This document shows positions 37,927-47,637 of a stretch of DNA of 64,000 bases, one piece after another. The stretch spans positions 434,001 through 498,000 of the forward strand of contig NZ_QLTT01000005.1 of the NCBI RefSeq assembly GCF_003269295.1, written 5' to 3'. The stretch comes from Lentzea atacamensis (lineage in GTDB: Bacteria; Actinomycetota; Actinomycetes; Mycobacteriales; Pseudonocardiaceae). The notes beneath the pieces are model-generated. The model ran no database searches. It saw only the letters and a list, made by a program, of their open reading frames with translations, and was not told the DNA's origin. Numbering within the stretch: the stretch's first letter is position 1; every line of letters begins with the position of its first letter. The position numbers and the translations under genes were made by a program.

Positions 37927-37927
37927 C

Positions 37928-38911
37928 ATGACGCAACGGAGGCTGGCCGAAGTCGCGGCCAAGGTCGGGGTCAGCGAGGCCACCGTCAGCCGGGTGCTGA
38001 ACGGCAAGCCCGGCGTCTCGGACGCCACGCGCAGTGCCGTGCTCACCGCGCTTGACGTGCTGGGATACGAGCGGCCGACGCAGCTGCGGGGTGAGCGGGC
38101 GCGGCTTGTCGGGCTGGTGTTGCCCGAGCTGCAAAACCCGATCTTTCCCGCGTTTGCGGATGTCGTGGGCAACGCGCTGGCCCAGCGGGGGTTCACGCCC
38201 GTGCTTTGCACGCGGACCGCAGGTGGGGTGACCGAGGCGGAGTACCTGGAGCTGCTGCTTGAGCAGCACGTTTCAGGGATCGTGTTCGCGGGCGGGCTGT
38301 ACGCGCAGAAGGACGCGAGTCATGGGCACTACCAGCAGATGATGGCGCGGAAGCTGCCTGCGGTGCTGGTCAACGCGGCCATCGACGACCTGGCGTTTCC
38401 GCGGGTTTCGTGCGATGACGCGGTGGCTGTGGAGCAGGCGTACGGGCACCTGGTCTCGCTGGGGCACAAGCGGATCGGGGCCGTGCTCGGGCCGCCGGAC
38501 CACGTGCCGAGCCAGCGGAAGCTGCAGGCGATCGAGAAGTGTGGCGGGGCTGATGTCGAGCACGCCATGTTCAGCCTTGAAGGTGGGCAGGCGGCGGCGA
38601 CCAAGCTCGTGCAGCGCGGGGTTACGGCGATCATCTGCGCGAGTGATCCGCTGGCGTTGGGGGCGATCCGGGCGGTCCGGCGGGCCGGGCTGGACGTGCC
38701 CAAGGACGTGTCGATCATCGGGTACGACGATTCGGCCTTCATGACCTGCACTGATCCGCCGCTTACGACTGTGCGGCAACCCATTGAGGCGATGGGGCGG
38801 GCCGCGGTGGAGTTGCTGGCCAACCAGATCTCCGGCAACGCCGTGGCGCCGGACGAGTTGTTGTTCGAGCCCGAGTTGGTGGTGAGGGCGTCCAGCGCGC
38901 CGGCGCGGTAG
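37928..38911 (+). CDS. LacI-family sugar-responsive repressor
   Basis: A 327-aa regulator. The helix-turn-helix is RRLAEVAAKVGVSEATVSRVLNGKPGVS, the hinge is followed by a periplasmic-binding-like effector domain (LVGLVLPELQNPIFPAF, GYDDSAFMTCTDPPLTTVRQP). It controls itself and probably the downstream ABC transporter/GH13 operon, as judged by the shared half-sites. The inducer is likely an alpha-glucoside or its product (inference from GH13). Confidence 0.94.
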   Translation: MTQRRLAEVAAKVGVSEATVSRVLNGKPGVSDATRSAVLTALDVLGYERPTQLRGERARLVGLVLPELQNPIFPAFADVVGNALAQRGFTPVLCTRTAGGVTEAEYLELLLEQHVSGIVFAGGLYAQKDASHGHYQQMMARKLPAVLVNAAIDDLAFPRVSCDDAVAVEQAYGHLVSLGHKRIGAVLGPPDHVPSQRKLQAIEKCGGADVEHAMFSLEGGQAAATKLVQRGVTAIICASDPLALGAIRAVRRAGLDVPKDVSIIGYDDSAFMTCTDPPLTTVRQPIEAMGRAAVELLANQISGNAVAPDELLFEPELVVRASSAPAR

Positions 38912-39020
38912 CGAGGATAGTCGGCTTCTTGCGAGTTTTCGTCTAGATATTGCGTTCAGATGTAACGACGACTTATGGTCGCCGTCACATCGACGCGCTC
39001 GCGAGAAGGGCGGCCCCACC

Positions 39021-40349
39021 ATGAAGAAGTCCGCTGCCGTGCTGCTGGGCTGTGTCCTGGTCGCTGGCTGTGGGAGCGGTTCCACGACCGAGCCGGGCGG
39101 CAAGGTCGTCGTCAACGTGAACGGCCAGCCACCGCAGACCCAGGCGTTCGACCGCAAGGTCTTCGACGAGGACGTGGCGGAGTTCGAGAAGCAGAACCCG
39201 GACATCGACCTCGTGCCGCACGAGGGGTTCATGGACCCGAAGACGTTCTCCGCCAAGCTCGCCGGTGGGCAATTGGAGGACGTGTTCTACGTCTACTTCA
39301 CCGATCCCGCGGCGCTCATCGCCAGGAAGCAGGCCGCCGATCTCACCGGCTACGTCAAGGACGTGCCGCACTACGGCGACCTCAAGCAGGAGCTCAAGGA
39401 CGTCTTCACGGCCGACGGCAAGGTCTACGGGCTGCCCACCGCCAACTACACGATGGGCCTGCTCTACAGCCGGACCAACTTCACCAAGGCCGGCCTGGAC
39501 CCCAACTCACCGCCGAAGACCTGGGACGAGGTCCGCGCGGCCGCCAAGAAGCTCAAGGACGCCGGGGTCACCGGGTTCGCCGAGTACAGCAAGAGCAACC
39601 AGGGCGGCTGGCACTTCACCACGTGGATGAAGTCCGTCGGCGGTGACATCGCGCGCAAGGACGGCGACACCTACAAGGCCGACTTCAACAACGACAAGGG
39701 CAGGGAGGTCCTGCGCCGCCTCAAGGAGATGCGCTGGGACGACAACTCCATGGGCGAGAAGCAGCTCCTGGAGATCGGCGACGTGCAGAACATGATGGGC
39801 GCGGGACAGCTCGGCATGTACCTCGCCGCGCCGGACAACGTCGCCGCGATCGTCAACCAGTTCAAGGGGAAGTACGAGGACTACGGGCTGGCGGCGATCC
39901 CCGAGCAGAAGGGCACGCTGCTCGGCGGCGAGGGGTACATGATCAACCCCAAGGCCTCGCCCGAGAAGATCAAGGCCGGGCTGAAGTGGATCCAGTGGAA
40001 GTACCTGAACCCCGACCGGCTCGAGCAGAACCTGCAGCGCTACAAGGACCGCGGGCAGCCCGTGGGCCTGCCGATCCCGCCGATCGCCGACATCTGGACC
40101 GGTGAGCCGCGGAAGAAGCAGGAAGAGCTCAAGGGCAAGTACGCCACGATGCCGGTGCAGAACTTCCAGGCCTATGTGGATGGTTCGGAGAAGACCAAGG
40201 GCACGCTCGAACCGCCGCAGGCGCAACAGGTTTACGCGATTCTCGACACCGTCGTGCAGGCGACGCTGACGAACAAGGACGCTGACCACGCGGCGTTGCT
40301 CAAGGACGCCGAGACCAAGGTCAACGCTGTGCTGGCGCAGGTGAAGTGA
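39021..40349 (+). CDS. ABC transporter sugar-binding lipoprotein (family 1)
   Basis: A 442-aa extracellular solute-binding protein with a lipoprotein signal (MKKSAAVLLGCVLVAGCGSG; lipobox VAGC). The mature part shows the family 1 pattern GGQLEDVFYVYFTD and YSRTNFTKAGLDPNSPPKTWDEV. It is the first gene of a four-gene operon with two permeases and a GH13 enzyme. It captures an oligosaccharide for import. Confidence 0.93.
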   Translation: MKKSAAVLLGCVLVAGCGSGSTTEPGGKVVVNVNGQPPQTQAFDRKVFDEDVAEFEKQNPDIDLVPHEGFMDPKTFSAKLAGGQLEDVFYVYFTDPAALIARKQAADLTGYVKDVPHYGDLKQELKDVFTADGKVYGLPTANYTMGLLYSRTNFTKAGLDPNSPPKTWDEVRAAAKKLKDAGVTGFAEYSKSNQGGWHFTTWMKSVGGDIARKDGDTYKADFNNDKGREVLRRLKEMRWDDNSMGEKQLLEIGDVQNMMGAGQLGMYLAAPDNVAAIVNQFKGKYEDYGLAAIPEQKGTLLGGEGYMINPKASPEKIKAGLKWIQWKYLNPDRLEQNLQRYKDRGQPVGLPIPPIADIWTGEPRKKQEELKGKYATMPVQNFQAYVDGSEKTKGTLEPPQAQQVYAILDTVVQATLTNKDADHAALLKDAETKVNAVLAQVK

Positions 40350-41207
40350 GTGCGGCGCCACGTCACCGCGTACGGCTTTCTGAGTGCCGCGCTGGTCGTC
40401 TTCGCGGTGTTCTCCTGGTGGCCGATCGTGCGCGGGGTGGTCCTGAGCTTCCAGCAGGTCAACTTCGTCACGAGCCCCGACTGGGTCGGCTGGGAGAACT
40501 TCGAGAGGCTCTTCGCGGACCCGCTGTTCGCGGTGGCGTGGCGCAACACCTTCTACTTCACGGCTCTGGCGCTGGTGATCGGTTTCGGTGTCCCGTTCTT
40601 CACCGCCGTGGTGCTCAACGAGCTGCGGCACGCCAAGGGCTACTTCCGGCTGCTGGTCTACCTGCCGGTGATGCTGCCGCCGGTCGTGACCGCCCTGCTG
40701 TGGAAGTGGTTCTACGACCCCGGGCCCGGCCTGTTCAACTCGGTCCTCAGAGGACTCGGCCTGCCGACGTCACAATGGCTGGACTCCAGCAGCACCAGCA
40801 TGATCAGCCTCGTCCTGGTGATCACGTGGGCGAACATGGGCTCTGCCACGCTGATCTACCTGGCCGCGCTGCAGACCATCCCCGGTGAGCTGTACGAGGC
40901 CGCGGACCTCGACGGCGCGGGCATCCTCAAGAAGATCCGGCACGTCACGATCCCGCAGACCAAGTTCGTGATCCTGATGCTCCTGCTGCTGCAGGTCGTC
41001 GCGACGATGCAGATCTTCACCGAGCCGTTCGTCATGACCGGCGGCGGACCGGAGGAGTCGACGGTCACCGTGCTGCTTCTGCTCTACCGGTACGCCTTCT
41101 ACTACAACGACTTCGGCACCGCGAGCGCGATGAGCCTGATCCTCTTCGCCGTGCTGGGCGTCTTCTCCTTCCTCTACCTCAAGCTCACCAGGAAGGCCGA
41201 CGCATGA
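40350..41207 (+). CDS. ABC sugar permease, MalF-type
   Basis: A 285-aa permease with six transmembrane helices and the EAA loop ELYEAADLDGAGILKKIRHVTIPQTK that docks the ATPase. GTG 40350 abuts the preceding TGA with no gap. It pairs with the MalG-type permease that follows. No ATPase gene is present in this operon, so a shared MsiK-like ATPase encoded elsewhere is expected. Confidence 0.93.
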   Translation: MRRHVTAYGFLSAALVVFAVFSWWPIVRGVVLSFQQVNFVTSPDWVGWENFERLFADPLFAVAWRNTFYFTALALVIGFGVPFFTAVVLNELRHAKGYFRLLVYLPVMLPPVVTALLWKWFYDPGPGLFNSVLRGLGLPTSQWLDSSSTSMISLVLVITWANMGSATLIYLAALQTIPGELYEAADLDGAGILKKIRHVTIPQTKFVILMLLLLQVVATMQIFTEPFVMTGGGPEESTVTVLLLLYRYAFYYNDFGTASAMSLILFAVLGVFSFLYLKLTRKADA

Positions 41208-42037
41208 GGACTCTCACGAAGGGAAGCGGCCCCGCCTACTGGGTCGTCCTCGCCGGCACGCTGGTCCTGTTCACCGCGGCGTTCCTGCTCCCGCTCTTCT
41301 GGGTGCTGCTCGGCGCGTTCAAGCCACCGGCGGAACTGGCGCGGCAACCTCCGACGATCCTGCCGGAGACGTGGGAACCCGGCGCGTACGCCGACGCCTG
41401 GAACTACATGGACCTCGGCCGTTTCTTCCTCAACACGTTCGTCGTCGCGATCGGCGCGTGGGCCGTGCAGATGGCCGTGATCGTGCCCGCGGCGTACGCG
41501 CTCAGCAAGCTGAAGCCCTGGGGCGGCAGGCTGATCGTCGGCCTGATGCTCGCCACGCTGATGCTCCCCGCGACGGCTTTGCTGGTCCCCGTCTACCTCA
41601 CGCTCGTCGACCTCGGCCTGCTCAACAACCCGGCCGGCATCTGGCTTCCGTTCGCGGCGAACGCGCTCAACGTCTACCTGCTCAAGCGGTTCTTCGACCA
41701 GATCCCTGAAGAACTGCTGGAAGCGGCCAGGATCGACGGTGCGAGCACGTGGACCACCCTCACCCGCGTCATCCTGCCGATCTCGCGGCCCATCCTCGCC
41801 GTCGTCTCGATCTTCGCGGTCGTCGCGGCCTGGAAGGACTTCATCTGGCCGCTGCTCGTGTTCCCCGACCCGGCGAAGCAGACGCTCAGCGTGGCACTGC
41901 AGCGCTTCGCCCCCGACACCCCGATCAACCTCCTGCTCGCCGGCCTCGTGCTGGCGAGCCTGCCGATGGTCGCGCTGTTCCTCGCGTTCCAGCGGCACAT
42001 CCTCGCGGGGCTCACCGCGGGCGGCGTAAAAGGCTGA
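41204..42037 (+). CDS. ABC sugar permease, MalG-type
   Basis: A 277-aa permease with six helices. The EAA motif EELLEAARIDGASTWTTLTRVILPISRP is intact. ATG 41204 overlaps the previous stop (ATGA). It forms a heterodimer with the MalF-type permease. Confidence 0.93.
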   Translation: MRTLTKGSGPAYWVVLAGTLVLFTAAFLLPLFWVLLGAFKPPAELARQPPTILPETWEPGAYADAWNYMDLGRFFLNTFVVAIGAWAVQMAVIVPAAYALSKLKPWGGRLIVGLMLATLMLPATALLVPVYLTLVDLGLLNNPAGIWLPFAANALNVYLLKRFFDQIPEELLEAARIDGASTWTTLTRVILPISRPILAVVSIFAVVAAWKDFIWPLLVFPDPAKQTLSVALQRFAPDTPINLLLAGLVLASLPMVALFLAFQRHILAGLTAGGVKG

Positions 42038-42048
42038 AAGGACACCAG

Positions 42049-43530
42049 ATGAGTTGGTGGCGCAACGCATCCATCTACCAGGTCTACCTGCGCAGCTTCG
42101 CGGACGGCAACGGCGACGGCATCGGTGACCTGGCCGGCCTCCGCGCCAGGCTCCAGCACATCGCGAGTCTCGGTTTCGACGCGATCTGGCTCAACCCGTG
42201 GTACCCGAGCCCGCTCGCCGACGGCGGCTACGACGTGGCGGACTACCGCGACATCGAGCCGGTGTTCGGCTCGCTCGCCGACGCGGAGAAGCTCATCGCC
42301 GACGCGCACGGGCTGGGCCTGCGGGTGATCATCGACATCGTCCCGAACCACTGCAGCGACCAGCACCCGTGGTTCAAGGAGGGACTGTGGGATCGCTTCC
42401 ACATCCGTGACACCGAGGGCCTCCCGAACGACTGGAAGTCGCGCTTCGGCGGCCCGGCGTGGAGCAGGCTCCCGGACGGCCGCTGGTACCTGCACCTCTA
42501 CGCCGCCGAACAGCCGGACCTCAACTGGGAGAACCCGGCCGTCGAGGACGAGTTCGAGGACATCCTGCGGTTCTGGCTCGACCGCGGCGTCGACGGCTTC
42601 CGCATCGACGTGGCCGACGGCCTGGTCAAGGACTTCAGCAGGCCCGACGCCGACCAGCCCTACTCCGACCAGGACGCCGTGCACGAGATCTACCGGAGCT
42701 GGCGCAAGATCGTCGACGAGTACGACGGCGACCGCATCCTGGTCGGCGAGATGTGGCTGCCCGACCCCGTCCGGTTCGCCAGGTACCTGCGGCCAGACGA
42801 GATGCACAGCGCGTTCAACTTCGACTTCCTCTGCTGTCCCTGGAACGCCCAGGAGCTGCGCCGGGTGGTCGACGACACGCTGGCCGCGCACGAGCCCGTC
42901 GGCGCGCCACCGACCTGGGTTCTGTCCAATCACGACGTCACCCGGCACGTGACCCGCTACGGCCGCGAGAAGACCGGGTTCTCGTTCGCGGACCGGCAGC
43001 ACGGCGCCCCGACCGACTTCGAGCTCGGCACGCGCAGGGCCCGCGCCGCGATCATGCTCACCGCCGCGCTGCCCGGCGGCGTGTACGTCTACCAGGGCGA
43101 GGAGCTGGGGCTCTGGGAGGTGGAGGACCTGCCGGACGAGCTGCGCGAGGACCCGGTGTGGCACCGCTCCGGCTTCACCGACCGCGGCCGCGACGGTTGC
43201 CGCGTGCCGCTCCCCTGGTCCGCCGACGACGGCCCGAGCTGGTTGCCGCAGCCGGAGAACTGGCAGCAGTTCTCGGTCGCGGCCCAGACGGACGACCCCG
43301 AGTCGATGCTCAGCCTGTACCGCCAGGTGTTCGCGCGGCGCCGCGCGATCGACGGCGACCTGGAGTGGCTCGACCTGGGCGAGGACGTGCTCGCGTTCAG
43401 GCGCGGCGCCCACACCTGCGTCGTCAACCTGTCGGACCGGGCCGTCGACCTGCCCGGCACGGCGACGTTGTCGAGCATCCCGCTGGTCAACGGCCAGCTG
43501 CCGCCCGACGCCGCTGCCTGGTTGGGCTAG
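42049..43530 (+). CDS. GH13 alpha-glucosidase-type glycoside hydrolase
   Basis: A 493-aa intracellular enzyme of the alpha-amylase clan, without signal peptide. The catalytic residues are nucleophile Asp187 (DGFRIDVAD), acid/base Glu234 (VGEMW) and Asp296 (SNHD). The N-terminal WWRNASIYQVYLRSFADGNGDG is typical of oligo-1,6-glucosidase, alpha-glucosidase and trehalose-type members. It is slightly short because the C-terminal beta domain is compact. It hydrolyses the sugar imported by the preceding transporter. The exact linkage cannot be read. Confidence 0.93.
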   Translation: MSWWRNASIYQVYLRSFADGNGDGIGDLAGLRARLQHIASLGFDAIWLNPWYPSPLADGGYDVADYRDIEPVFGSLADAEKLIADAHGLGLRVIIDIVPNHCSDQHPWFKEGLWDRFHIRDTEGLPNDWKSRFGGPAWSRLPDGRWYLHLYAAEQPDLNWENPAVEDEFEDILRFWLDRGVDGFRIDVADGLVKDFSRPDADQPYSDQDAVHEIYRSWRKIVDEYDGDRILVGEMWLPDPVRFARYLRPDEMHSAFNFDFLCCPWNAQELRRVVDDTLAAHEPVGAPPTWVLSNHDVTRHVTRYGREKTGFSFADRQHGAPTDFELGTRRARAAIMLTAALPGGVYVYQGEELGLWEVEDLPDELREDPVWHRSGFTDRGRDGCRVPLPWSADDGPSWLPQPENWQQFSVAAQTDDPESMLSLYRQVFARRRAIDGDLEWLDLGEDVLAFRRGAHTCVVNLSDRAVDLPGTATLSSIPLVNGQLPPDAAAWLG

Positions 43531-43566
43531 AAACGGGCCGTTCTGGTCGCCCATCCGGGCATGCCC

Positions 43567-43597
43567 GAAAGCCGCGCCCCAGGTGGGCGCGGCTTTC
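43567..43597 (+). terminator. Terminator of the LacI-controlled sugar operon
   Basis: A 13-bp perfect stem, GAAAGCCGCGCCC / GGGCGCGGCTTTC, with a 5-nt loop, 36 bp after the GH13 stop. Confidence 0.88.
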
Positions 43598-43607
43598 GTC
43601 GTGTGAA

Positions 43608-43718
43608 ACGGGCAGAAATCGGGCAGGATCTCGGTCAGTTGTGGCGGCGGCCACAACGTGACGTGGGTGTTTCATCTAGACACAGCCCGAACGGGCAGCC
43701 CCAGAGCCGAATGGGCAG
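43608..43718. promoter_or_regulatory. Direct-repeat array (ACGGGCAG type) upstream of the DeoR gene
   Basis: Four direct copies of an 8-mer, ACGGGCAG (43608), TCGGGCAG (43619), ACGGGCAG (43691) and ATGGGCAG (43711), precede the DeoR start. They are spaced 11, 72 and 20 bp apart. DeoR-family regulators commonly bind direct repeats, so this is a likely autoregulatory region. Confidence 0.55.
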
Positions 43719-43723
43719 GTGAA

Positions 43724-44485
43724 ATGCGAGCCGAGGAACGCAAGCGTCGCATTCTGGCCAGGGCCCGCGCCGACGGCCGTGTCGACGTGGTCGAGATGGC
43801 GCAGGAACTGCGCGTCGCGCCCGAAACGGTCAGGCGCGACCTGCGCGTGCTCGACGAGCACGGCCTGGTGCGGCGAACGCACGGCGGTGGAGTCCCGGTC
43901 GAGAGCGCCGGCTTCGAGACCGGGCTGCGGTTCCGTTCGGGGTCGCACGTGCCGGAGAAGCGGCGCATCGCGAAGGCCGCCGCCGAACGGCTGGACGACG
44001 CCGAGACCGTGTTCATCGACGAGGGCTTCACCCCGCAGCTCGTCGCCGAGGCGTTGCCCACGACCAACCCGCTCACGATCATCACCGCGTCGTTGCCCAC
44101 CGCCGCGGCGATGTCCGAGCACCCGTCCTGCACCGTCCTGTTGCTGGGCGGGCGGGTCAGGGGACACACACTGGCCACAGTGGACCACTGGACGACGAGG
44201 ATGCTGGGCGAGATGGTCATCGACCTCGCCTACATCGGTGCCAACGGCATCTCCCGCGAGCACGGCCTGACGACGCCCGATCCGGCAGTCGGAGCGGTGA
44301 AGGCCAAGGCGCTCGGCGCGTCCCGGCGGAAGATCTTCGTCGGGGTGCACACGAAGTTCGGCGTGTCGAGCTTCCACCGGTTCGCCGAGGTCTCCGACCT
44401 GGAGGCGATCGTCACCGACAACGGCCTCTCCGCCCACGAGGCACACCGCTACACGTCGCTCGGCCCCAAGGTCATCAGGGCCTGA
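43724..44485 (+). CDS. DeoR-family sugar/polyol regulator
   Basis: A 253-aa regulator. It has the N-terminal DeoR helix-turn-helix (MRAEERKRRILARARADGRVDVVEMAQELRVAPETVRRDLRVL) and a sugar-phosphate isomerase-like sensor domain with VFIDEGFTPQLV and YIGANGIS. ATG 43724 starts at the conserved N-terminus; the upstream frame is not conserved. It precedes a polyol-type ABC operon and probably represses it until a sugar phosphate binds. Confidence 0.93.
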   Translation: MRAEERKRRILARARADGRVDVVEMAQELRVAPETVRRDLRVLDEHGLVRRTHGGGVPVESAGFETGLRFRSGSHVPEKRRIAKAAAERLDDAETVFIDEGFTPQLVAEALPTTNPLTIITASLPTAAAMSEHPSCTVLLLGGRVRGHTLATVDHWTTRMLGEMVIDLAYIGANGISREHGLTTPDPAVGAVKAKALGASRRKIFVGVHTKFGVSSFHRFAEVSDLEAIVTDNGLSAHEAHRYTSLGPKVIRA

Positions 44486-44559
44486 GGCTCCCAGTTTCGC
44501 CGGCGCGGTACCTCCCCTCTCTTCAGCGCGCCCGGAAACCCCCCGGAAAGGAAACGACG

Positions 44560-45909
44560 ATGTCGTCGATCCGCACACCTCTACGCACACTTGGGGCCGC
44601 CACCGCTGTGTTGCTGCTGGCTTCCGCCTGCGCGGGCGCCGGAGGCGGTGGGGGCAGCGGCTCCGACTCGGTGAACGTGCTGATGGTGAACAACCCGCAG
44701 ATGCTCGACCTGCAGAAGCTGACCGCGGACAACTTCACCAAGGACACCGGCATCAAGGTGAACTTCACCGTGCTGCCCGAGAACGACGTCCGCGACAAGA
44801 TCAGCCAGGACTTCTCCAGCCAGGCCGGGCAGTACGACGTGGCGACGATCTCCAACTACGAGACGCCGATGTACGCCAAGAACGGCTGGCTCGCGCCGAT
44901 GGACGACTTCGTGTCCAAGGACAGCGCGTTCGACCAGGCCGACATCCTGGAGCCGATCCGTCAGTCGCTCACCGCCGCGGACGGCAAGGTGTACGCGCAG
45001 CCGTTCTACGGCGAGTCGTCGTTCCTCATGTACCGCAAGGACATCTTCGAGGCCAAGGGCGTCACGCTGCCCGAGAGGCCGACGTGGCAGCAGGTCGCGG
45101 AGGCCGCCGCGAAGGTCTCCACGCCGGAGGTCCGCGGCATCTGCCTGCGCGGCCAGCCCGGCTGGGGCCAGGTGATGGCACCGCTGACGACGGTGGTGAA
45201 CACCTTCGGCGGCACTTGGTTCACCAAGGACTGGCAGGCCCAGCTGAACGCGCCGGAGTTCAAGGAGGCCACCAAGTTCTACGTCGACCTCGTGCGCAAC
45301 CACGGCGAGGCGGGCGCCCCGCAGGCCGGGTTCGCGGAGTGCCTGAACAACATGACGCAGGGCAAGGTCGCGATGTGGTACGACGCCACGGTCGCCGCCG
45401 GTCTGCTGGAGGCCGACGACTCCCCGGTCAAGGGCAAGCTCGGCTTCACCCAGGCCCCCGTCGTGAAGACCGACAGCTCCGGCTGGCTCTACACCTGGGC
45501 GTTCGGCATCCAGAAGGCGTCGAAGAAGCAGGACGCGGCCTGGAAGTTCATCTCGTGGGCGTCCGGCAAGGGCTACGAGGAACTGGTCGGCAAGAACCTC
45601 GGCTGGTCGAAGGTCCCGGACGGCAAGCGCTCGTCGACCTACCAGCGCGCCGAGTACAAGCAGTCCTCCGGCACGTTCTCCGCCCAGGCGGAGGCCGCGA
45701 TCAAGGGTGCGAAGCCGCTCGACCCCGGTGTGCAGCCGCGGCCGGCGCCGGGCATCCAGTTCGTCGGCATCCCCGAGTTCACCGACCTGGGCACCCAGGT
45801 GTCGCAGCAGATCAGCTCGGCCATCGCGGGCGCGGTGTCGGTGGACGACGCGCTGAACAACGCCCAGGGACTCGCGGAGAAGGTCGCGCAGAAGTACAAG
45901 GGGCAGTGA
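44560..45909 (+). CDS. Polyol-type ABC solute-binding lipoprotein
   Basis: A 449-aa lipoprotein (lipobox ASAC at about residue 25, then a Gly-rich linker). The blocks DVATISNYETPMYAKNGWLAP, PFYGESSFLMYRKDIFEAKG and RGICLRGQPGWGQ resemble sorbitol/mannitol binding proteins of the SmoE type. It is the first gene of a four-gene operon with two permeases and a zinc dehydrogenase. Confidence 0.92.
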   Translation: MSSIRTPLRTLGAATAVLLLASACAGAGGGGGSGSDSVNVLMVNNPQMLDLQKLTADNFTKDTGIKVNFTVLPENDVRDKISQDFSSQAGQYDVATISNYETPMYAKNGWLAPMDDFVSKDSAFDQADILEPIRQSLTAADGKVYAQPFYGESSFLMYRKDIFEAKGVTLPERPTWQQVAEAAAKVSTPEVRGICLRGQPGWGQVMAPLTTVVNTFGGTWFTKDWQAQLNAPEFKEATKFYVDLVRNHGEAGAPQAGFAECLNNMTQGKVAMWYDATVAAGLLEADDSPVKGKLGFTQAPVVKTDSSGWLYTWAFGIQKASKKQDAAWKFISWASGKGYEELVGKNLGWSKVPDGKRSSTYQRAEYKQSSGTFSAQAEAAIKGAKPLDPGVQPRPAPGIQFVGIPEFTDLGTQVSQQISSAIAGAVSVDDALNNAQGLAEKVAQKYKGQ

Positions 45910-45910
45910 G

Positions 45911-46840
45911 ATGGCGGTCCTGACGCGGGAGCGGTCGGTCGTCGACCGGCCGCCTCCCGCCCCCCGCAAGAGCTATCCGAAGTGGGCGCGGCGGGCCCCG
46001 TTGCTGCCAGCCCTGATCTTCCTGATCGTCGTGACGCAGCTGCCGTTCGTGGCGACGCTGGTCATCTCGTTCATGAAGTGGAACTCGCTCGACCCCACCA
46101 GCCGCGGGTTCGCCGGGTTCGACAACTACGTCAACGTGTTCACCGACCCCGACCTGCGGTCGTCCATCGTGAACACGATCGTCCTCACCGCTTCGGTCGT
46201 CCTGATCAGCCTGGTCCTCGGCCTCGGGCTGGCGCTGTTGCTGGACAAGAAGTTCGCCGGCCGCGGCCTGGTCAGGACGATGCTGATCGCGCCGTTTCTC
46301 GTCGTCCCGGTCGCGGCGGCGCTGATCTGGAAGCACGTGCTCTACAACCCGGAGTACGGGTTGTTCAACGGAATCCTGAACTGGCTGGGCTTCTCCGCCC
46401 AGCCGGACTGGATCAGCTCCATGCCGATGTCCGCCGTCGTGCTGTCGCTGGTGTGGCAGTGGACGCCGTTCATGATGCTGATCCTGCTGGCGGGCCTGCA
46501 GAGCAAGCCGGTGGAACCCGTCGAGGCGGCCAGGATCGACGGCGCGTCGCCGTTCCAGGTCTTCCGCTACCTGACGTTCCCGCACCTGCGGCAGTACCTG
46601 GAGCTGGGCGCACTGCTCGGGTCGATCTACATCGTGCAGAACTTCGACGCGGTCTTCACCATCACGTCCGGTGGTCTGGGCACGGCGAACCTGCCGTACA
46701 TGATCTACCAGACCTTCTACCAGGCCCACGAGTACGGCGAGGCGTCCGCGGCCGGTGTGATCGTGGTCGCCGGGTCGATCCTCATCGCGACGTTCGCGCT
46801 GCGCGTGGTGTCCTCGCTGTTCAAGGAGGAGGCGCGATGA
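45911..46840 (+). CDS. Polyol-type ABC permease 1
   Basis: A 309-aa permease with six helices and a cytoplasmic N-terminal extension. The EAA loop is PVEPVEAARIDGASPFQVFRYLTFPHLR. The start codon follows the preceding stop by 1 bp. It matches the SmoF-type subunit. Confidence 0.92.
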   Translation: MAVLTRERSVVDRPPPAPRKSYPKWARRAPLLPALIFLIVVTQLPFVATLVISFMKWNSLDPTSRGFAGFDNYVNVFTDPDLRSSIVNTIVLTASVVLISLVLGLGLALLLDKKFAGRGLVRTMLIAPFLVVPVAAALIWKHVLYNPEYGLFNGILNWLGFSAQPDWISSMPMSAVVLSLVWQWTPFMMLILLAGLQSKPVEPVEAARIDGASPFQVFRYLTFPHLRQYLELGALLGSIYIVQNFDAVFTITSGGLGTANLPYMIYQTFYQAHEYGEASAAGVIVVAGSILIATFALRVVSSLFKEEAR

Positions 46841-47637
46841 GCAGGATCTGGGGTGTGCTCGCCTGGTTCGCCGGCATCGTGTTCTTCGCGCCGGTCGCGT
46901 GGATGTTCCTGACTTCGCTGCACAGCGAGTCGGACGCGGCCACGAACCCGCCGTCGATCGCGGCGCCGCTGACGCTGGACGGCTATTCGGAGTTCTTCGA
47001 CGGTGGCGCGTGGCCTCCGCTGCTCAACTCGTTCAGCGCCTCGATCGGATCGACGATCATCGTGCTGCTGCTGGCGATCCCCGCCGCGTACGCGTTGTCG
47101 ATCAAGCCGGTCGAGAAGTGGACCGACGTCCTGTTCTTCTTCCTGTCCACCAAGATGATGCCGGTCGTCGCGGCGCTGCTGCCGATCTACCTGATCGCGC
47201 AGTTCGCCGGGATGCTCGACAACATCTCGTTCCTCACGCTGCTGTACTGCTCGATGAACCTGCCGATCGCGGTCTGGCTCATGCGGTCGTTCCTGTCCGA
47301 GGTACCGCGCGAGATTCTCGAGGCGGCGTCGATCGACGGCGCCGGGCTGATCACGATCGTGCGCCGGGTGGTGGCACCCATCGCGATGCCCGGCATCGCG
47401 GCGACGGCCTTGATCTGCTTCATCTTCAGCTGGAACGAGCTGTTGTTCGCACGGGTGCTGACCGGTGTCGTCGCCGGTACCGCGCCGGTGTACCTGACCG
47501 GGTTCGTGACCTCGCAGGGTCTGTTCCTGGCCAAGGTGTGCGCTGCGGCCGTCGTCGTTTCTCTGCCGGTGCTGATCGCCGGGTTCGCCGCCCAGGACAA
47601 GCTGGTCCAGGGCCTGTCGTTGGGAGCAGTCAAGTGA
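46837..47637 (+). CDS. Polyol-type ABC permease 2
   Basis: A 266-aa permease with six helices and EAA loop EILEAASIDGAGLITIVRRVVAPIAMPG. ATG 46837 overlaps the upstream stop. It is the second permease of the SmoG type. No ATPase gene is in this operon either. Confidence 0.92.
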   Translation: MSRIWGVLAWFAGIVFFAPVAWMFLTSLHSESDAATNPPSIAAPLTLDGYSEFFDGGAWPPLLNSFSASIGSTIIVLLLAIPAAYALSIKPVEKWTDVLFFFLSTKMMPVVAALLPIYLIAQFAGMLDNISFLTLLYCSMNLPIAVWLMRSFLSEVPREILEAASIDGAGLITIVRRVVAPIAMPGIAATALICFIFSWNELLFARVLTGVVAGTAPVYLTGFVTSQGLFLAKVCAAAVVVSLPVLIAGFAAQDKLVQGLSLGAVK

